A stretch of 64,000 nt of DNA from Brevundimonas variabilis (GCF_014199945.1 NZ_JACHOR010000002.1:124001-188000); one strand, 5' to 3'. Shown: positions 35,420 to 45,158, numbered from the stretch's first letter. The notes: generated by a model from the sequence alone, not told the origin. Numbers and translations are program-made.

Positions 35420-35877
35420 AAGATCCCACCCGCGTCCTGGTCGTCGAGGCGCGTTTCTATGATGAACTGGCGGATGCCTTGCTGGACGGGGCCAAGGATG
35501 CCCTGCGTGCGCAGGGTGTGGCCTTTGACGTGGTGACCGTGCCCGGCGCACTGGAAATTCCGCCGACCATCGCGCTCGCCGAAGAGGCCGGCCGCTATCC
35601 GACCGCTCCGCGGTATGACGGCTATGTCGCTTTGGGCTGCGTGATCCGCGGCGAGACCTACCATTTCGAGATCGTGTCGGATCAATCGGCTGCAGGAATC
35701 ATGTCCCTGGGAATCAAGGGTCTGATCATCGGCAACGGCATCCTGACCGTCGAGGACGAGGATCAGGCCTGGGCCCGCGCGCGCCGTTCTGAGGGCGACA
35801 AGGGGGGCGGCGCGGCGCGCGCCTGCATGGACCTGATTGCCTTGAAGAAGCGATTGCGCGTAGGCCTCGGCGCATGA
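35416..35877 (+). CDS. ribH: 6,7-dimethyl-8-ribityllumazine synthase, CTG start
   Basis: 153 residues if translation begins at CTG 35416. The usual start codons give only a TTG at 35479, which would delete the first beta strand and the substrate-stacking aromatic ([20 protein letters not shown]). No ATG, GTG or TTG occurs in frame for at least 100 bp upstream. CTG overlaps the upstream TGA as CTGA, and GGAG lies about 10 bases before it; ATC at 35413 is a second option. Conserved [16 protein letters not shown] and [20 protein letters not shown] are intact. It forms lumazine from the RibBX product. Confidence 0.9.
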   Translation: MKDPTRVLVVEARFYDELADALLDGAKDALRAQGVAFDVVTVPGALEIPPTIALAEEAGRYPTAPRYDGYVALGCVIRGETYHFEIVSDQSAAGIMSLGIKGLIIGNGILTVEDEDQAWARARRSEGDKGGGAARACMDLIALKKRLRVGLGA

Positions 35878-36404
35878 GTGAACCGAACAGCATCCAGGCC
35901 GTCCTGGCCCAGTTGGCCGAAGCCGAAAAAGCGCGGGCCGAGCCCCAGTTGACCTCGCGCCAGCGGCGCGCGCGTACCGTCGCGCGGCTGGCCGCAGTTC
36001 AGGCCCTGTACCAGATGGAACTGGCAGGGGAGGGCGTCGAGACTGTGATCCGCGAGTTCGCCAACCACCGCTTTGATAGCGATATCGAAGGCGAGCCCCT
36101 GGCCGAGGCCGACGAGGCCTGGTTCGCCGACATCGTGCGCGGCGTGATCGACAACCAGCGCCGGATCGATGACACGATCAAGGTCCGGCTCGCATCGAAC
36201 TGGCGGCTGGAGCGGCTGGATGCAACGTTGCGGGCCCTGCTGCGCAGCGGAGCCTGGGAGTTGTCTCACAAGCCGGAAGTGCCGCGCGAGATCGTGATCG
36301 ACGAATATGTCGAACTGGCCAAGGCCTTCTTCGACGAGGCCGAGGCGAAGTTCGTCAATGCCGCGCTGGACGGCGTGGCACGCGACGTGCGGCCGAAGGC
36401 CTAG
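35874..36404 (+). CDS. nusB: Transcription antitermination factor NusB
   Basis: 176 residues; ATG overlaps the ribH stop. All-helical NusB fold from about residue 25: [20 protein letters not shown], then [20 protein letters not shown] and [20 protein letters not shown]. The 20-residue N-terminal extension is usual in alphaproteobacteria. It binds boxA RNA with NusE in rRNA antitermination. Linkage to ribH and thiL is common across bacteria. Confidence 0.95.
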   Translation: MSEPNSIQAVLAQLAEAEKARAEPQLTSRQRRARTVARLAAVQALYQMELAGEGVETVIREFANHRFDSDIEGEPLAEADEAWFADIVRGVIDNQRRIDDTIKVRLASNWRLERLDATLRALLRSGAWELSHKPEVPREIVIDEYVELAKAFFDEAEAKFVNAALDGVARDVRPKA

Positions 36405-36409
36405 GCGTC

Positions 36410-37399
36410 ATGCCGTCCGTCGACGTCGCCGACGAGTTCGAGACCATCGCGAAACTTCTGGCCCCCCTCGCGCACCCAGAGTGGGGGCGAGGACTGCGTG
36501 ACGACGTTGCCGTCCTGCCCAGCCGACCCGGTTTCGATCTGGTGCTGACCAAGGATGCGATCGTCGAGAGCGTCCATTTCCTTGCCACCGACCCACTGGA
36601 TACGGTGGCGCAGAAGCTTCTGCGGGTGAACCTGTCGGACCTGGCGGCCAAGGGGGCAGAGCCGTTTGGATATCTGCTCGCGTGCCACTGGTCAGGTCGC
36701 TGCGGATGGCCGGAGCGAGAGGCCTTTGTCGCAGGGCTGGCGAAGGACCAGGCGGAATTCGGGATTCATCTGCTCGGAGGCGATACCGTGGTGACGCCCG
36801 GGCCCGCATCCTTTTCCGTCACAATGCTGGGATGGGCGGCCAAGGGTCGGACGGTCGGAAGAGCCGGGGCGAGGCCGGGTGATCTGGTCTTTGTGACCGG
36901 GACGATCGGGGATGGCGTGCTCGGCCTCATGGCCGCCCAGGCCCGCTTGTCACTGGCCCCAGAGCGTATGGCAGCGCTGGTTCGCCATTACAGGACCCCG
37001 ATGCCACGTGTGGCCTTTGCGCCGGCGGTCGGGGATCTGGCGACGGCGTCTGTCGACGTGTCAGACGGGTTGATCGCTGACCTCGCCCATGTGGCCAGGG
37101 CCAGCGGGGTCAGGATCGAGATCGATCTGGAGCCCACGCCTCTGTCGATCGCAGCCCAGGCCTGGTTCGACGATCGTGTCGATGCCGAAGCGGCGCTGTC
37201 CATGCTTGCGACCGGAGGCGACGACTACGAGATCGCCCTGACGTGCCGTCCGGAGGCCGAGACCGCCCTGCGGCGCGAGGCGGACCGGCACCACCTCCGT
37301 ATCACGCGGATGGGAAAGGTGACGGCAGGGCAGGGCATGGCTGCGCGTTATGGCGGTCGAGTGCTTGAACTGAACCAGGGCGGCTGGACGCATCGCTGA
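36410..37399 (+). CDS. thiL: Thiamine-monophosphate kinase
   Basis: 329 residues, six bases after nusB. ThiL blocks: GLRDDVAVLPSRPGFDLVLT near residue 25, FLATDPLDTVAQKLLRVNLS near 52 (metal and phosphate binding), FGIHLLGGDTVVTPGP near 115, and VDVSDGLIADLAHVARASGV near 216. It makes thiamine diphosphate, the cofactor form, from the monophosphate. It ends the glyA-nrdR-rib-nusB run. Confidence 0.95.
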   Translation: MPSVDVADEFETIAKLLAPLAHPEWGRGLRDDVAVLPSRPGFDLVLTKDAIVESVHFLATDPLDTVAQKLLRVNLSDLAAKGAEPFGYLLACHWSGRCGWPEREAFVAGLAKDQAEFGIHLLGGDTVVTPGPASFSVTMLGWAAKGRTVGRAGARPGDLVFVTGTIGDGVLGLMAAQARLSLAPERMAALVRHYRTPMPRVAFAPAVGDLATASVDVSDGLIADLAHVARASGVRIEIDLEPTPLSIAAQAWFDDRVDAEAALSMLATGGDDYEIALTCRPEAETALRREADRHHLRITRMGKVTAGQGMAARYGGRVLELNQGGWTHR

Positions 37400-37440
37400 C
37401 TGGAAACGGAATCCTAATCGATCACGGTTAGGGTCACGGG

Positions 37441-37872
37441 ATGAACCGCAGAACGCTGCTCACCGCCGGAACCGTCATTGCCGCAGGCACCGCCGCCTCG
37501 CCCGCGCTCGCGAGCGAGAAAAAGGGTGGGTCCACCGAGGCCGCTGCCCTGAACATTGCGGGGCTGGGCCTTCCGATCATCGCTGGCGGCCGTATCCGGA
37601 ACTACGTCTTCGTCACTCTGCGCCTGACGCTGGGTGGAGGGGCCACACCGGAACAGATGCGGGCCAAGGAGCCGTTCTTCCGCGATGCGCTGGTCAAGGC
37701 CGCTCACCGGACCCCGTTCGTCGTTGCGACTGACTGGACGGTCGTAAATGCTGCCGCCGTCTGTGCCAGTGTCATGCGCATGGCCCCCGGAATTGCCGGG
37801 GCCGGCAAGGTCGCTCGGGCCGAGGTTCTCATCCAGACGCCGAGACGACGGACCGGCGTAACTCCGGTCTGA
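37441..37872 (+). CDS. Hypothetical exported protein with Tat-like signal
   Basis: 143 residues starting MNRRTLLTAGTVIAAGTAAS, with a twin-arginine-type signal (weak after the RR) and an ALA-like cleavage site near residue 25. The remaining region has RIRNYVFVTLRLTLGGGATP and a helical KEPFFRDALVKAAHRTPF, reminiscent of FliL-like or similar periplasmic folds, but I do not recognise a family with confidence. It stands alone between thiL and hppA. No catalytic motif is visible. Confidence 0.65.
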   Translation: MNRRTLLTAGTVIAAGTAASPALASEKKGGSTEAAALNIAGLGLPIIAGGRIRNYVFVTLRLTLGGGATPEQMRAKEPFFRDALVKAAHRTPFVVATDWTVVNAAAVCASVMRMAPGIAGAGKVARAEVLIQTPRRRTGVTPV

Positions 37873-38050
37873 TTCCGCCAATATTTGAGGAGTTGCGTCG
37901 AGACGACGCATTTGGCACGGTTCCGCCGCAATTCCCGCTGGCCGCACTGACGCGGCCGTTGCGCACGGGGGGACCGGAAGGCGGACAGAGGCCTAAAGGC
38001 CCGCCGCGCCAAGGGTCCGCGCGCCTATCGACAAGGGCACGGAAACGCCA

Positions 38051-40198
38051 ATGACATACATACTCACACTGGTCTTCGCGGCCGGTGCTCTGGGCGTCCT
38101 TTATGGGCTGATCCAGACTGCCGTTCTGATGAAGGCCGGCACCGGTAACGACAAGATGCGAGAAATCGCCGCCGCCATCCAGGAAGGGGCATCGGCCTAT
38201 CTGAAACGCCAGTACATGACGATCGGCATGGTCGGGATCGTGATCCTGATCGCGGCCTGGCTGCTGATCGGGGTCTATGCCGCGATCGGCTTTGTGGTCG
38301 GCGCTGTACTGTCCGGGGCAGCCGGTTATGCCGGGATGCTGATCTCGGTCCGGGCCAACGTCCGGACCGCGCACGCTGCCTCCCAGAGTCTCGGCAAGGG
38401 GCTGGACCTCGCTTTCCGCTCCGGGGCGATCACCGGCATGTTCGTGGCCGGGGGCGCCCTGCTGGGCGTGTCGGGCTATTACATCGTCCTGACGATGCAC
38501 ATGGGGCTGGAATCAACCAGCCGCGAAGTCATCGACGGTCTGGTCGCCCTCGGCTTCGGAGCTTCGCTGATCTCGATCTTTGCCCGTCTCGGCGGCGGCA
38601 TCTTCACCAAGGGTGCGGATGTCGGCGGCGACATGGTCGGCAAGGTCGAGGCGGGCATCCCGGAGGATGACCCCCGCAATGCGGCGACGATCGCCGACAA
38701 TGTGGGCGACAACGTCGGCGACTGTGCCGGCATGGCCGCCGACCTGTTCGAGACCTATGCCGTGACGACGGTCGCGACCATGGTGCTGGCCGCGATCTTC
38801 TTCCGCGACCAGCCCTATGTGGACACGATGATGGTCCTGCCGCTGGCGATCTGCGGCATCTGCATCGTGACCTCGATCATCGGGTCGTTCTTCGTTCGTC
38901 TGGGCAAGTCCAACAACATCATGGGGGCCCTGTATCAGGGGCTGATCGTGACCGGCGTATTGTCGATCGGCGCGGTCTGGTGGGTGATCACCTCGATCTC
39001 GCCGGACATCATGACAACGTCGGACGGTACAAGCTTCACGCCCATGGCCCTGTTCTGGTCCGGGGTCGTCGGCCTGGCGGTCACGGCAGCCATCGTGGTC
39101 GTGACCGAATACTATACCGGTTCGAACTTTCGTCCGGTTCAGTCCGTCGCGAACGCCTCGGTGTCCGGTCACGGCACCAATGTGATCCAGGGTCTGGCGG
39201 TTTCGCTGGAAGCCACGGCCCTGCCGGCCCTGACGATCATCGTCGGCATTGTCGTCTCCTTCCAGCTGGCCGGCCTGTTCGGCATCGCCATTGCCACCAC
39301 GACCATGCTGGGCGTGGCGGGTATGATCGTGGCGCTGGATGCCTTTGGTCCCGTGACCGACAATGCCGGCGGGATTGCCGAGATGGCCGGCCTGCCACCC
39401 GAGGTCCGTCATTCGACCGACGCCCTCGATGCCGTGGGCAACACGACCAAGGCCGTAACCAAGGGCTATGCGATCGGTTCGGCGGGCCTCGGCGCGCTGG
39501 TTCTGTTTGCGGCCTACACATCCGACCTGCAGTATTTCGCGGCCAACCCGGCGGAGTATCCTTTCTTTGCGGGCATGGGCGCGGTCACCTTCGATCTGAC
39601 GAATCCTTATGTCGTGGTCGGCCTGCTGTTCGGGGGGCTGCTGCCCTTCCTGTTTGGCGGCATGTCGATGATGGCAGTGGGTCGCGCGGCCGAGGCTGTG
39701 GTCGAGGAAGTCCGTCGCCAGTTCCGCGAGAACCCGGGCATCATGACCTATGAGGTCAAGCCCGAGTACGGCCGCGCGGTCGACATCCTGACCAAGGCGG
39801 CGATCCGGGAAATGATTGTCCCGTCGCTGCTGCCCGTGCTGTCGCCGATCGTTCTGTTCGTGGCCATCCTGTTCCTGGCGGACAAGGCCAATGCCTTTGC
39901 ATCTCTGGGAGCCATGCTGATGGGGGTCATCGTGACCGGCCTGTTCGTTGCGATCTCCATGACTTCGGGCGGCGGAGCCTGGGACAATGCCAAGAAGGTC
40001 ATCGAGGAGGGCTTCACCGACAAGAACGGCGTCGTCCACGGCAAGGGTTCGGAGGCGCACAAGGCTGCCGTCACCGGCGATACCGTGGGCGATCCCTACA
40101 AGGATACGTCGGGACCGGCGGTGAACCCAATGATCAAGATCACGAACATCGTGGCCCTGTTGCTGCTGGCGGTGCTGGCAAGCGGGAAGATCGTCTAG
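38051..40198 (+). CDS. hppA: Proton-translocating membrane pyrophosphatase (K+-independent)
   Basis: 715 residues with about 16 membrane helices. The pyrophosphate-binding motif is [20 protein letters not shown], followed by [20 protein letters not shown] near residue 220 and the distal acidic site in [20 protein letters not shown]. It pumps ions using PPi hydrolysis. The ion-dependence position reads [10 protein letters not shown] near residue 463, with lysine, which marks the K+-independent proton-pumping class. A strong terminator follows the gene. Confidence 0.96.
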   Translation: MTYILTLVFAAGALGVLYGLIQTAVLMKAGTGNDKMREIAAAIQEGASAYLKRQYMTIGMVGIVILIAAWLLIGVYAAIGFVVGAVLSGAAGYAGMLISVRANVRTAHAASQSLGKGLDLAFRSGAITGMFVAGGALLGVSGYYIVLTMHMGLESTSREVIDGLVALGFGASLISIFARLGGGIFTKGADVGGDMVGKVEAGIPEDDPRNAATIADNVGDNVGDCAGMAADLFETYAVTTVATMVLAAIFFRDQPYVDTMMVLPLAICGICIVTSIIGSFFVRLGKSNNIMGALYQGLIVTGVLSIGAVWWVITSISPDIMTTSDGTSFTPMALFWSGVVGLAVTAAIVVVTEYYTGSNFRPVQSVANASVSGHGTNVIQGLAVSLEATALPALTIIVGIVVSFQLAGLFGIAIATTTMLGVAGMIVALDAFGPVTDNAGGIAEMAGLPPEVRHSTDALDAVGNTTKAVTKGYAIGSAGLGALVLFAAYTSDLQYFAANPAEYPFFAGMGAVTFDLTNPYVVVGLLFGGLLPFLFGGMSMMAVGRAAEAVVEEVRRQFRENPGIMTYEVKPEYGRAVDILTKAAIREMIVPSLLPVLSPIVLFVAILFLADKANAFASLGAMLMGVIVTGLFVAISMTSGGGAWDNAKKVIEEGFTDKNGVVHGKGSEAHKAAVTGDTVGDPYKDTSGPAVNPMIKITNIVALLLLAVLASGKIV

Positions 40199-40220
40199 CG
40201 ATCACACCTCGCCCATACAG

Positions 40221-40255
40221 AAACGCCCCGGAGAGCGATCTCCGGGGCGTTTTTT
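40221..40255 (+). terminator. Intrinsic terminator of hppA
   Basis: A 13-bp perfect stem (AACGCCCCGGAGA at 40222-40234 with TCTCCGGGGCGTT at 40239-40251) has a GCGA loop and runs into T's (to 40255). It lies 24 bp after the hppA stop and is a textbook rho-independent terminator. It may also serve the convergent bamE in reverse, given the A residues at 40221-40223. Confidence 0.9.
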
Positions 40256-40274
40256 GTGAGAATGACGGGGGGGA

Positions 40275-40751
40275 TCAGTCCGGACGGCGCTGGCCGGGGA
40301 CGTCTTCCTCGGTCCGGGGTAGCTGGCCGCGAGCGACGTTGCCGAGCAGCTGTTCGATGATGGTCAGCTGGCGGCCGCGCGTAGGCGTTTCGCGACTGTT
40401 CATCGCCACCTGCTGCCCGTCCTCAAGGCCCAGGGTCTTGACCTCGGTCACCTTGTCTCCAGCCTCGTCGAAGGTGATGGCCGTGACGCTGCGCTGAGAC
40501 ACCTGGGCATTGTTGTAGGTATATTTCTCGGTTGTCTGGCCGATGTAGTACCAGATGTTGTCTTCGAAGGTGGAGGTCGCCGATGGCGTTCCGAGACGCG
40601 CGAGAACAGTCGTCCGGGTGTCCGTGCCGGCCACGATGTCGGCCGGTTTCACGTCCACAGACTGAAAGCCATTGATGCCGATGGTCGGCGCGCACGCCCC
40701 TGCGGCAATGGCGAGCGCGGCAGCGGCGATCAGCGGGGATATACGGGGCAT
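40275..40751 (-). CDS. bamE: BamE/SmpA-OmlA family outer-membrane lipoprotein
   Basis: 158 residues from ATG 40751. The signal PRISPLIAAAALAIAAGACA has a lipobox-like end (AGAC). The BamE domain contains KPADIVAGTDTRTTVLARLG near residue 37 and STFEDNIWYYIGQTTEKYTY near 63, then VTAITFDEAGDKVTEVKTL. As part of the BAM complex it stabilises outer-membrane protein assembly. The C-terminal 40 residues are polar and poorly conserved. Confidence 0.9.
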   Translation of the reverse strand: MPRISPLIAAAALAIAAGACAPTIGINGFQSVDVKPADIVAGTDTRTTVLARLGTPSATSTFEDNIWYYIGQTTEKYTYNNAQVSQRSVTAITFDEAGDKVTEVKTLGLEDGQQVAMNSRETPTRGRQLTIIEQLLGNVARGQLPRTEEDVPGQRRPD

Positions 40752-40834
40752 GAGCGAAGCCTGCGACGTCAACAAGGTCTTTGACCTAACCGGACATGGC
40801 CTCTAGTTCAACGGCGCGGCGGAAAAGGGGCCGT

Positions 40835-41368
40835 ATGATCATGCTAAGACAACTGTTCGGGGCAAAACCCAGTCGCGATCTCGGTGAGCACCTGTATGCC
40901 GAGGCGGTGGAACAGGCGCGCTCGCCGGTCTTTTATACGAGCCTGGGGGTTTCGGACCGGATCGACGCGCGGTTCGAACTCTATATCGTCCATGTGCTGC
41001 TGGTGATCATGCGGCTGCGCGACGAGGGCGATGAGGGGGCCGAGATCGCTCAGCGTCTGTTCGATGTCTTTGTATCGGCACTGGACAATACGCTTCGGGA
41101 GTTGGGCGTTGGAGACACCTCCATGGCCAAGAAAATGCGCAAGCTGGGCGAGTCCATGTACGGGCGCATGACGGCCTACGAGCCTACGATCCGTGCGGCC
41201 GATCATGAGGGCCTCAGGGAGGCACTGGTTCGTAATGTCTATGAAGGCGAAGCCCCTGATGGCGGGCTGGCCCTGGCAACCTATATCATGGACACGCGCT
41301 CGGCCTTGGCAACTCAGCCCTTCGCGGATTTGATTCGCACCATTCGCTGGATAAAGATCCCCTCATGA
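40835..41368 (+). CDS. Ubiquinol-cytochrome c chaperone (CBP3/UQCC family)
   Basis: 177 residues from ATG 40835 (a second ATG at 40841 has better spacing from the AAAAGGGG upstream). The family core is seen: GVSDRIDARFELYIVHVLLV, then VFVSALDNTLRELGVGDTSM and KKMRKLGESMYGRMTAYEPT. These proteins help cytochrome b assemble in the bc1 complex. The gene diverges from bamE and overlaps yceD by 4 bp. Confidence 0.88.
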   Translation: MIMLRQLFGAKPSRDLGEHLYAEAVEQARSPVFYTSLGVSDRIDARFELYIVHVLLVIMRLRDEGDEGAEIAQRLFDVFVSALDNTLRELGVGDTSMAKKMRKLGESMYGRMTAYEPTIRAADHEGLREALVRNVYEGEAPDGGLALATYIMDTRSALATQPFADLIRTIRWIKIPS

Positions 41369-41886
41369 GTTCGGTCCTGCCCTTGAGCGAAGTCGTCCGG
41401 GTCAACGAGATTGGGACGGCCCTTGATCGCACCCTCGAGCCAGATGCCGGAAGTCGGGCAAAGATTGCGCGGTCGCTGGATCTCGCCTCACTTGACGCCT
41501 TCACGGCGACCTTGACCATCAAGCCCGCCCGCGTGGGCTGGACCCTGAGCGGGCGGGTCGTGGCCGAAGCCGTACAGACCTGCGGCCTGACGCTTGAGCC
41601 CTTGCCTGTGTCCATCGATCAGGTGTTCAGCCTGGATCTGGTCGAGGCCGCCGAACCGGTCGCCGGCGAAGAGGTGGAAATCACTCTCGACGATGATTCG
41701 CCGGACATCATCGAGGACGGCCGAATCGATCTGGGCCAGTACGCCGTGGAACAGCTCGCTCTGACGCTGGACCCCTTTCCTCGCAAGCCCGGTGCCGAGT
41801 TTGTGCAGCCCGCCGAGCCCGCCGACATCTCGCCTTTTGCGGTCCTGAAGGCCTTTCGGGAAACGGATACCGCCGACAAAGGTTGA
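41365..41886 (+). CDS. YceD family (DUF177) protein
   Basis: 173 residues. DUF177 hallmark cysteine region AVQTCGLTLEPLPVSIDQVF near residue 70, acidic middle EEVEITLDDDSPDIIEDGRI and C-terminal VEQLALTLDPFPRKPGAEF. YceD-type proteins have been linked to 23S rRNA and ribosome metabolism and usually precede rpmF and plsX. Here rpmF is absent, so plsX follows directly after about 100 bp. The ATG lies within the end of the upstream gene. Confidence 0.87.
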   Translation: MSSVLPLSEVVRVNEIGTALDRTLEPDAGSRAKIARSLDLASLDAFTATLTIKPARVGWTLSGRVVAEAVQTCGLTLEPLPVSIDQVFSLDLVEAAEPVAGEEVEITLDDDSPDIIEDGRIDLGQYAVEQLALTLDPFPRKPGAEFVQPAEPADISPFAVLKAFRETDTADKG

Positions 41887-41983
41887 CGCTGCGTCTGGCG
41901 CGTTGCATCGCCGCATCGCCACGCTATCCTCAGCTCAAGCAGATGCGCGCCGCGTCCCACGGCGTCACGGAGACGTCCTTCCC

Positions 41984-43051
41984 TTGCCAACCCAGACGCT
42001 CATTTCTCTGGACGCCATGGGTGGCGACCATGGCCCCCCGGTCGTTGTCGGTGGAATCAAGGACTATCGGACCCGTCACGGAGGCGAGGCGGTCACCTTC
42101 CTGCTCCACGGGGACGAGGCTGCCATCCAGGCGGAGCTGATCCGGCTGAGGATTCCTGATGGAGTCTGCCAGATCCGGCACACGGACAAGAAGATCGCGT
42201 CCGATGAAAAGCCGGCCCAGGCCATGCGCCGGGGCAAGGGCTCGAGCCTGTGGAACGCCATCGAGGCGGCGAAGACGGGCGAGGCCGGTGCCGTCGTCTC
42301 TGCAGGAAACACCGGGGCCCTCATGGCCATTTCAAAGCTGATCCTGAGGATGTCGGCCCCTGGGCTGGAGCGTCCGGCGATCGTCGCCAGCTGGCCGACC
42401 CTGCGCGGCGTCACGGCCGTTCTGGACGTGGGTGCCAATATCGAGAGCGACGCGGCTCAACTGGTCGAATTCGCCATCATGGGCGAGGCCTTCCATGCCG
42501 CTGTGCATGGCGTCGCCCAGCCGAGCATCGGGATCCTGAATGTCGGCTCGGAAGACATCAAGGGTCACGAGGAGGTCCGCGAGGCGCACCGCATCCTTAG
42601 ACAGAACGACCTGAACCTGAACTACCATGGCTTCGTCGAGGGCGATGACATCGCCAAGGGCACGGTGGATGTCGTGGTCACGGACGGGTTCACCGGCAAC
42701 ATCGCCCTGAAGACGGCTGAAGGTGTGGCGCGATTCATCTCGGCGCTGCTGAAGGAAGCGCTGACCAGCGGGATTCAGGCCAAGGTCGGGGCCCTGATCG
42801 CCCTGCCGGCCCTGAAGACCATGCGACAGAGGATCGATCCCAGCGCCATCAATGGAGGGCCGCTGCTGGGTCTCAACGGCATTGTGGTCAAGAGCCACGG
42901 CGGGGCCGATGCCAAGGGTTTTGGAAATGCGATCCGCATTGCTGTGGATCTGGCGCGCAGTGACTATTTGACCAAGGTGGGGGCCAATCTGGAGCGGCTG
43001 GGGGCGGTGCTGGAAGCCGTGCCATCGACGGCCGAGGAGACTGTTTCGTGA
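41984..43051 (+). CDS. plsX: Phosphate acyltransferase PlsX
   Basis: 355 residues from TTG 41984, giving (M)PTQTLISLDAMGGDHGPPVV as in other PlsX proteins; the frame is open further up but without conserved sequence. DMALDAMGGD-type N terminus, GEAGAVVSAGNTGALMAISK near residue 98, then NYHGFVEGDDIAKGTVDVVV and TDGFTGNIALKTAEGVA near 230. It converts acyl-ACP to acyl-phosphate for phospholipid synthesis. GGAG lies 12 bases upstream. Its end overlaps fabH. Confidence 0.94.
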   Translation: MPTQTLISLDAMGGDHGPPVVVGGIKDYRTRHGGEAVTFLLHGDEAAIQAELIRLRIPDGVCQIRHTDKKIASDEKPAQAMRRGKGSSLWNAIEAAKTGEAGAVVSAGNTGALMAISKLILRMSAPGLERPAIVASWPTLRGVTAVLDVGANIESDAAQLVEFAIMGEAFHAAVHGVAQPSIGILNVGSEDIKGHEEVREAHRILRQNDLNLNYHGFVEGDDIAKGTVDVVVTDGFTGNIALKTAEGVARFISALLKEALTSGIQAKVGALIALPALKTMRQRIDPSAINGGPLLGLNGIVVKSHGGADAKGFGNAIRIAVDLARSDYLTKVGANLERLGAVLEAVPSTAEETVS

Positions 43052-44025
43052 GCGTCGTGCGTAGTGCCGTTACCGGGGTGGGATCCTACCTGCCCGAGCA
43101 GGTCGTGACCAACGACGACCTCGCGAAATTCGTTGATACAACGGACCAGTGGATCGTCGAGCGGACCGGCATCCGTCAGCGCCATCGCGCAAGGGAAGAC
43201 CAGCCCACCAGCGATCTGGCCACCGAGGCCGCGCGTCGGGCACTGGCTGATGCCGGCAGGACCGCGGCAGACGTCGACATGATCATTGTCGCGACAACGA
43301 CGCCGGACATGACCTTTCCGGCCACGGCCGCCATCGTCCAGCGCAAGCTTGGCGCGCCCGTCTGCATCGCCTTCGATGTCCAGGCCGTGTGTTCGGGGTT
43401 CGTCTATGCACTGAGTATCGCCGACGGGTTCGTTGCGCGCGGTCAGGCCAGATGCGCTCTCGTGATCGGTGCAGAGGAAATGACCCGTCTGATGGACTGG
43501 TCTGACCGAACAACCTGCGTGCTGTTCGGCGACGGAGCCGGTGCCGTGGTCGTCGAGCCGCGCGAGGGGCAGGGGACGTCTGCGGATCAGGGGATCCTCG
43601 GCTTTGCGTTGCGTGCGGACGGGACCAAGACCGACCTGCTCTACGTCGATGGCGGGCCGTCCACCTCGGGTACCGTCGGTCACTTGCGGATGCTCGGAAA
43701 CCAGGTGTTCCGCCATGCCGTGGTGAACATCGCCGAGGCGATCACCGCTGCCTGCGCCGCGTCCGGTATCACGGTTCCCGAAGTGGACTGGTTCGTGCCC
43801 CATCAGGCGAACCAGCGCATCATCAAGGGGGTCGGCGATCGGCTGGGCCTCGACGAGAACAAGGTGATCACGACCGTGGCGGATCACGCCAACACCTCGG
43901 CCGCCTCGATCCCCCTGGCGCTCGATACAGCCATCCGCGACGGACGCATCCAGAAAGGCGACCTGGTTCTGCTGGAGGCCATGGGGGGCGGGCTGACCTG
44001 GGGTGCCTGCGCCTTTCGACTCTAG
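43048..44025 (+). CDS. fabH: Beta-ketoacyl-ACP synthase III
   Basis: 325 residues, GTG start in a 4-bp overlap with plsX. Initiates fatty-acid elongation from acetyl-CoA and malonyl-ACP. Triad: Cys in FDVQAVCSGFVYAL near residue 114, His in DWFVPHQANQRIIKG near 251, Asn in VADHANTSAASIPLAL near 281. The N-terminal VGSYLPEQVVTNDDLAKFVD and DQWIVERTGIRQRH are typical. Confidence 0.96.
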   Translation: MSVVRSAVTGVGSYLPEQVVTNDDLAKFVDTTDQWIVERTGIRQRHRAREDQPTSDLATEAARRALADAGRTAADVDMIIVATTTPDMTFPATAAIVQRKLGAPVCIAFDVQAVCSGFVYALSIADGFVARGQARCALVIGAEEMTRLMDWSDRTTCVLFGDGAGAVVVEPREGQGTSADQGILGFALRADGTKTDLLYVDGGPSTSGTVGHLRMLGNQVFRHAVVNIAEAITAACAASGITVPEVDWFVPHQANQRIIKGVGDRLGLDENKVITTVADHANTSAASIPLALDTAIRDGRIQKGDLVLLEAMGGGLTWGACAFRL

Positions 44026-44041
44026 TAACCATCGACGGGCT

Positions 44042-44071
44042 TTGACTTTGAGCTGATTTCCCGCCTTATGA
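44042..44071 (+). promoter_or_regulatory. Candidate promoter of ihfA
   Basis: TTGACT (44042-44047) and TTATGA (44066-44071) are spaced by 18 bp, 88 bp upstream of the ihfA start. Both hexamers are close to housekeeping consensus. It suggests ihfA and the MerR gene are transcribed separately from fabH. Confidence 0.45.
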
Positions 44072-44158
44072 TGGTCTTGGGGTTGAGGTTTGATCGAGCA
44101 TGAGGGATCCGCCGTGCGGGTTCATGTCAAAGGGTCAGGCTGGACGGGAGCAATGACG

Positions 44159-44467
44159 ATGGGTGAACAGCAGACCTTGACCCGTGCGGACCTTTGCGAG
44201 GCCGTGCATGACGAAGTCGGCCTGTCGCGACAGGAATGCTCGTCCATGGTTGAGCGCACGCTTGATCTGATCGTGGAGTCGCTGGAACGGGGCGAGACGG
44301 TCAAGCTTTCCGGTTTCGGTGTGTTCCAGGTCCGCGAGAAGCGTGCCCGCATGGGTCGCAATCCCAAGACGGGCGAACCAGCTGCGATCCATCCACGTCG
44401 CGTCATCAGCTTCCGCGCCTCCCAGATCATGAAGTCCAAGGTCCACGGCGCAGGCAACGAGGACTGA
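44159..44467 (+). CDS. ihfA: Integration host factor subunit alpha
   Basis: 102 residues from ATG 44159, eight bases after GGGAG; another ATG at 44153 is too close to it, and the frame continues upstream without conservation. [20 protein letters not shown] begins the DNA-bending fold; the beta-arm has [20 protein letters not shown] near residue 65, where the proline intercalates in DNA. It bends DNA with IhfB. The MerR gene follows after 5 bp, the conserved alphaproteobacterial arrangement. Confidence 0.94.
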   Translation: MGEQQTLTRADLCEAVHDEVGLSRQECSSMVERTLDLIVESLERGETVKLSGFGVFQVREKRARMGRNPKTGEPAAIHPRRVISFRASQIMKSKVHGAGNED

Positions 44468-44472
44468 ATCGC

Positions 44473-44895
44473 GTGGCCAAGAGCGCCAACGCCTTTCGCA
44501 CCATCTCGGAAGCCGCCACGGAAGTCGGTGCGCCCCAGCATGTGCTGCGCTTCTGGGAGACCAAATTCCCGTTCGTCACCCCCGTCAAGCGCGCTGGCGG
44601 CCGTCGTTTCTATCGGCCGCAGGACGTAATCATACTGAAGGCTATCCGCCGCCTGCTGCATGACGAAGGCTTGACGATCAAGGGTGTCCAGCGTCTGCAC
44701 AAGGAACAGGGGCTGGTTCGGATCGCGGCCTATGGCGGTGCCGATGCGACCTTCAGTATGGACGCCGACCTGGTCGAGCAGCACCCCGAGCCCGGTGACA
44801 CAACGCCTGACACGGTTGAAATGGCCGGGTTGCGCGATGTTCTGGCGCGGATCGAGGGTGCCAAGGCGCGCCTGGACGTGGTTCTGGCCGGCTGA
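44473..44895 (+). CDS. MerR-family transcriptional regulator
   Basis: 140 residues, GTG start. Winged-helix MerR domain at residues about 8-78: [40 protein letters not shown] and [20 protein letters not shown]. The C terminus is acidic, then a short helix ([16 protein letters not shown]). There are no metal-binding cysteines. Its constant position after ihfA, and upstream of tRNA-Pro, is known from related genomes; its target is not. Confidence 0.88.
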   Translation: MAKSANAFRTISEAATEVGAPQHVLRFWETKFPFVTPVKRAGGRRFYRPQDVIILKAIRRLLHDEGLTIKGVQRLHKEQGLVRIAAYGGADATFSMDADLVEQHPEPGDTTPDTVEMAGLRDVLARIEGAKARLDVVLAG

Positions 44896-44946
44896 GCGGC
44901 ATTTAGGGTTTGCGCCCGGCTCAACCCCGTTTATAGGAGCGCCTCT

Positions 44947-45023
<77 letters not shown>

Positions 45024-45158
45024 TTTTCCTAAAGAAAATCGGTTGGTTTAAGGGGTCGCTTTCGGGCGGCCCTTTTGTCTTTGGAGCCCGGCCAGACCGG
45101 CGGGCTTGATCGCGGACCTGCGCTCGGCCAAGCTTCCCGCGGCAAACAGGCGGGGGCC

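Noticed and set aside
37898..37914. Hairpin TGCGTC-GAGAC-GACGCA between the exported protein gene and hppA as a terminator
   Set aside because: Only six base pairs and no T-run follow it; it may be chance in GC-rich DNA.
38513..40060. Long open frame antisense to hppA
   Set aside because: It is a shadow frame; the sequence is His/Asp/Arg-rich low-complexity typical of the antisense of GC-rich coding DNA, and the plus-strand pyrophosphatase is certain.
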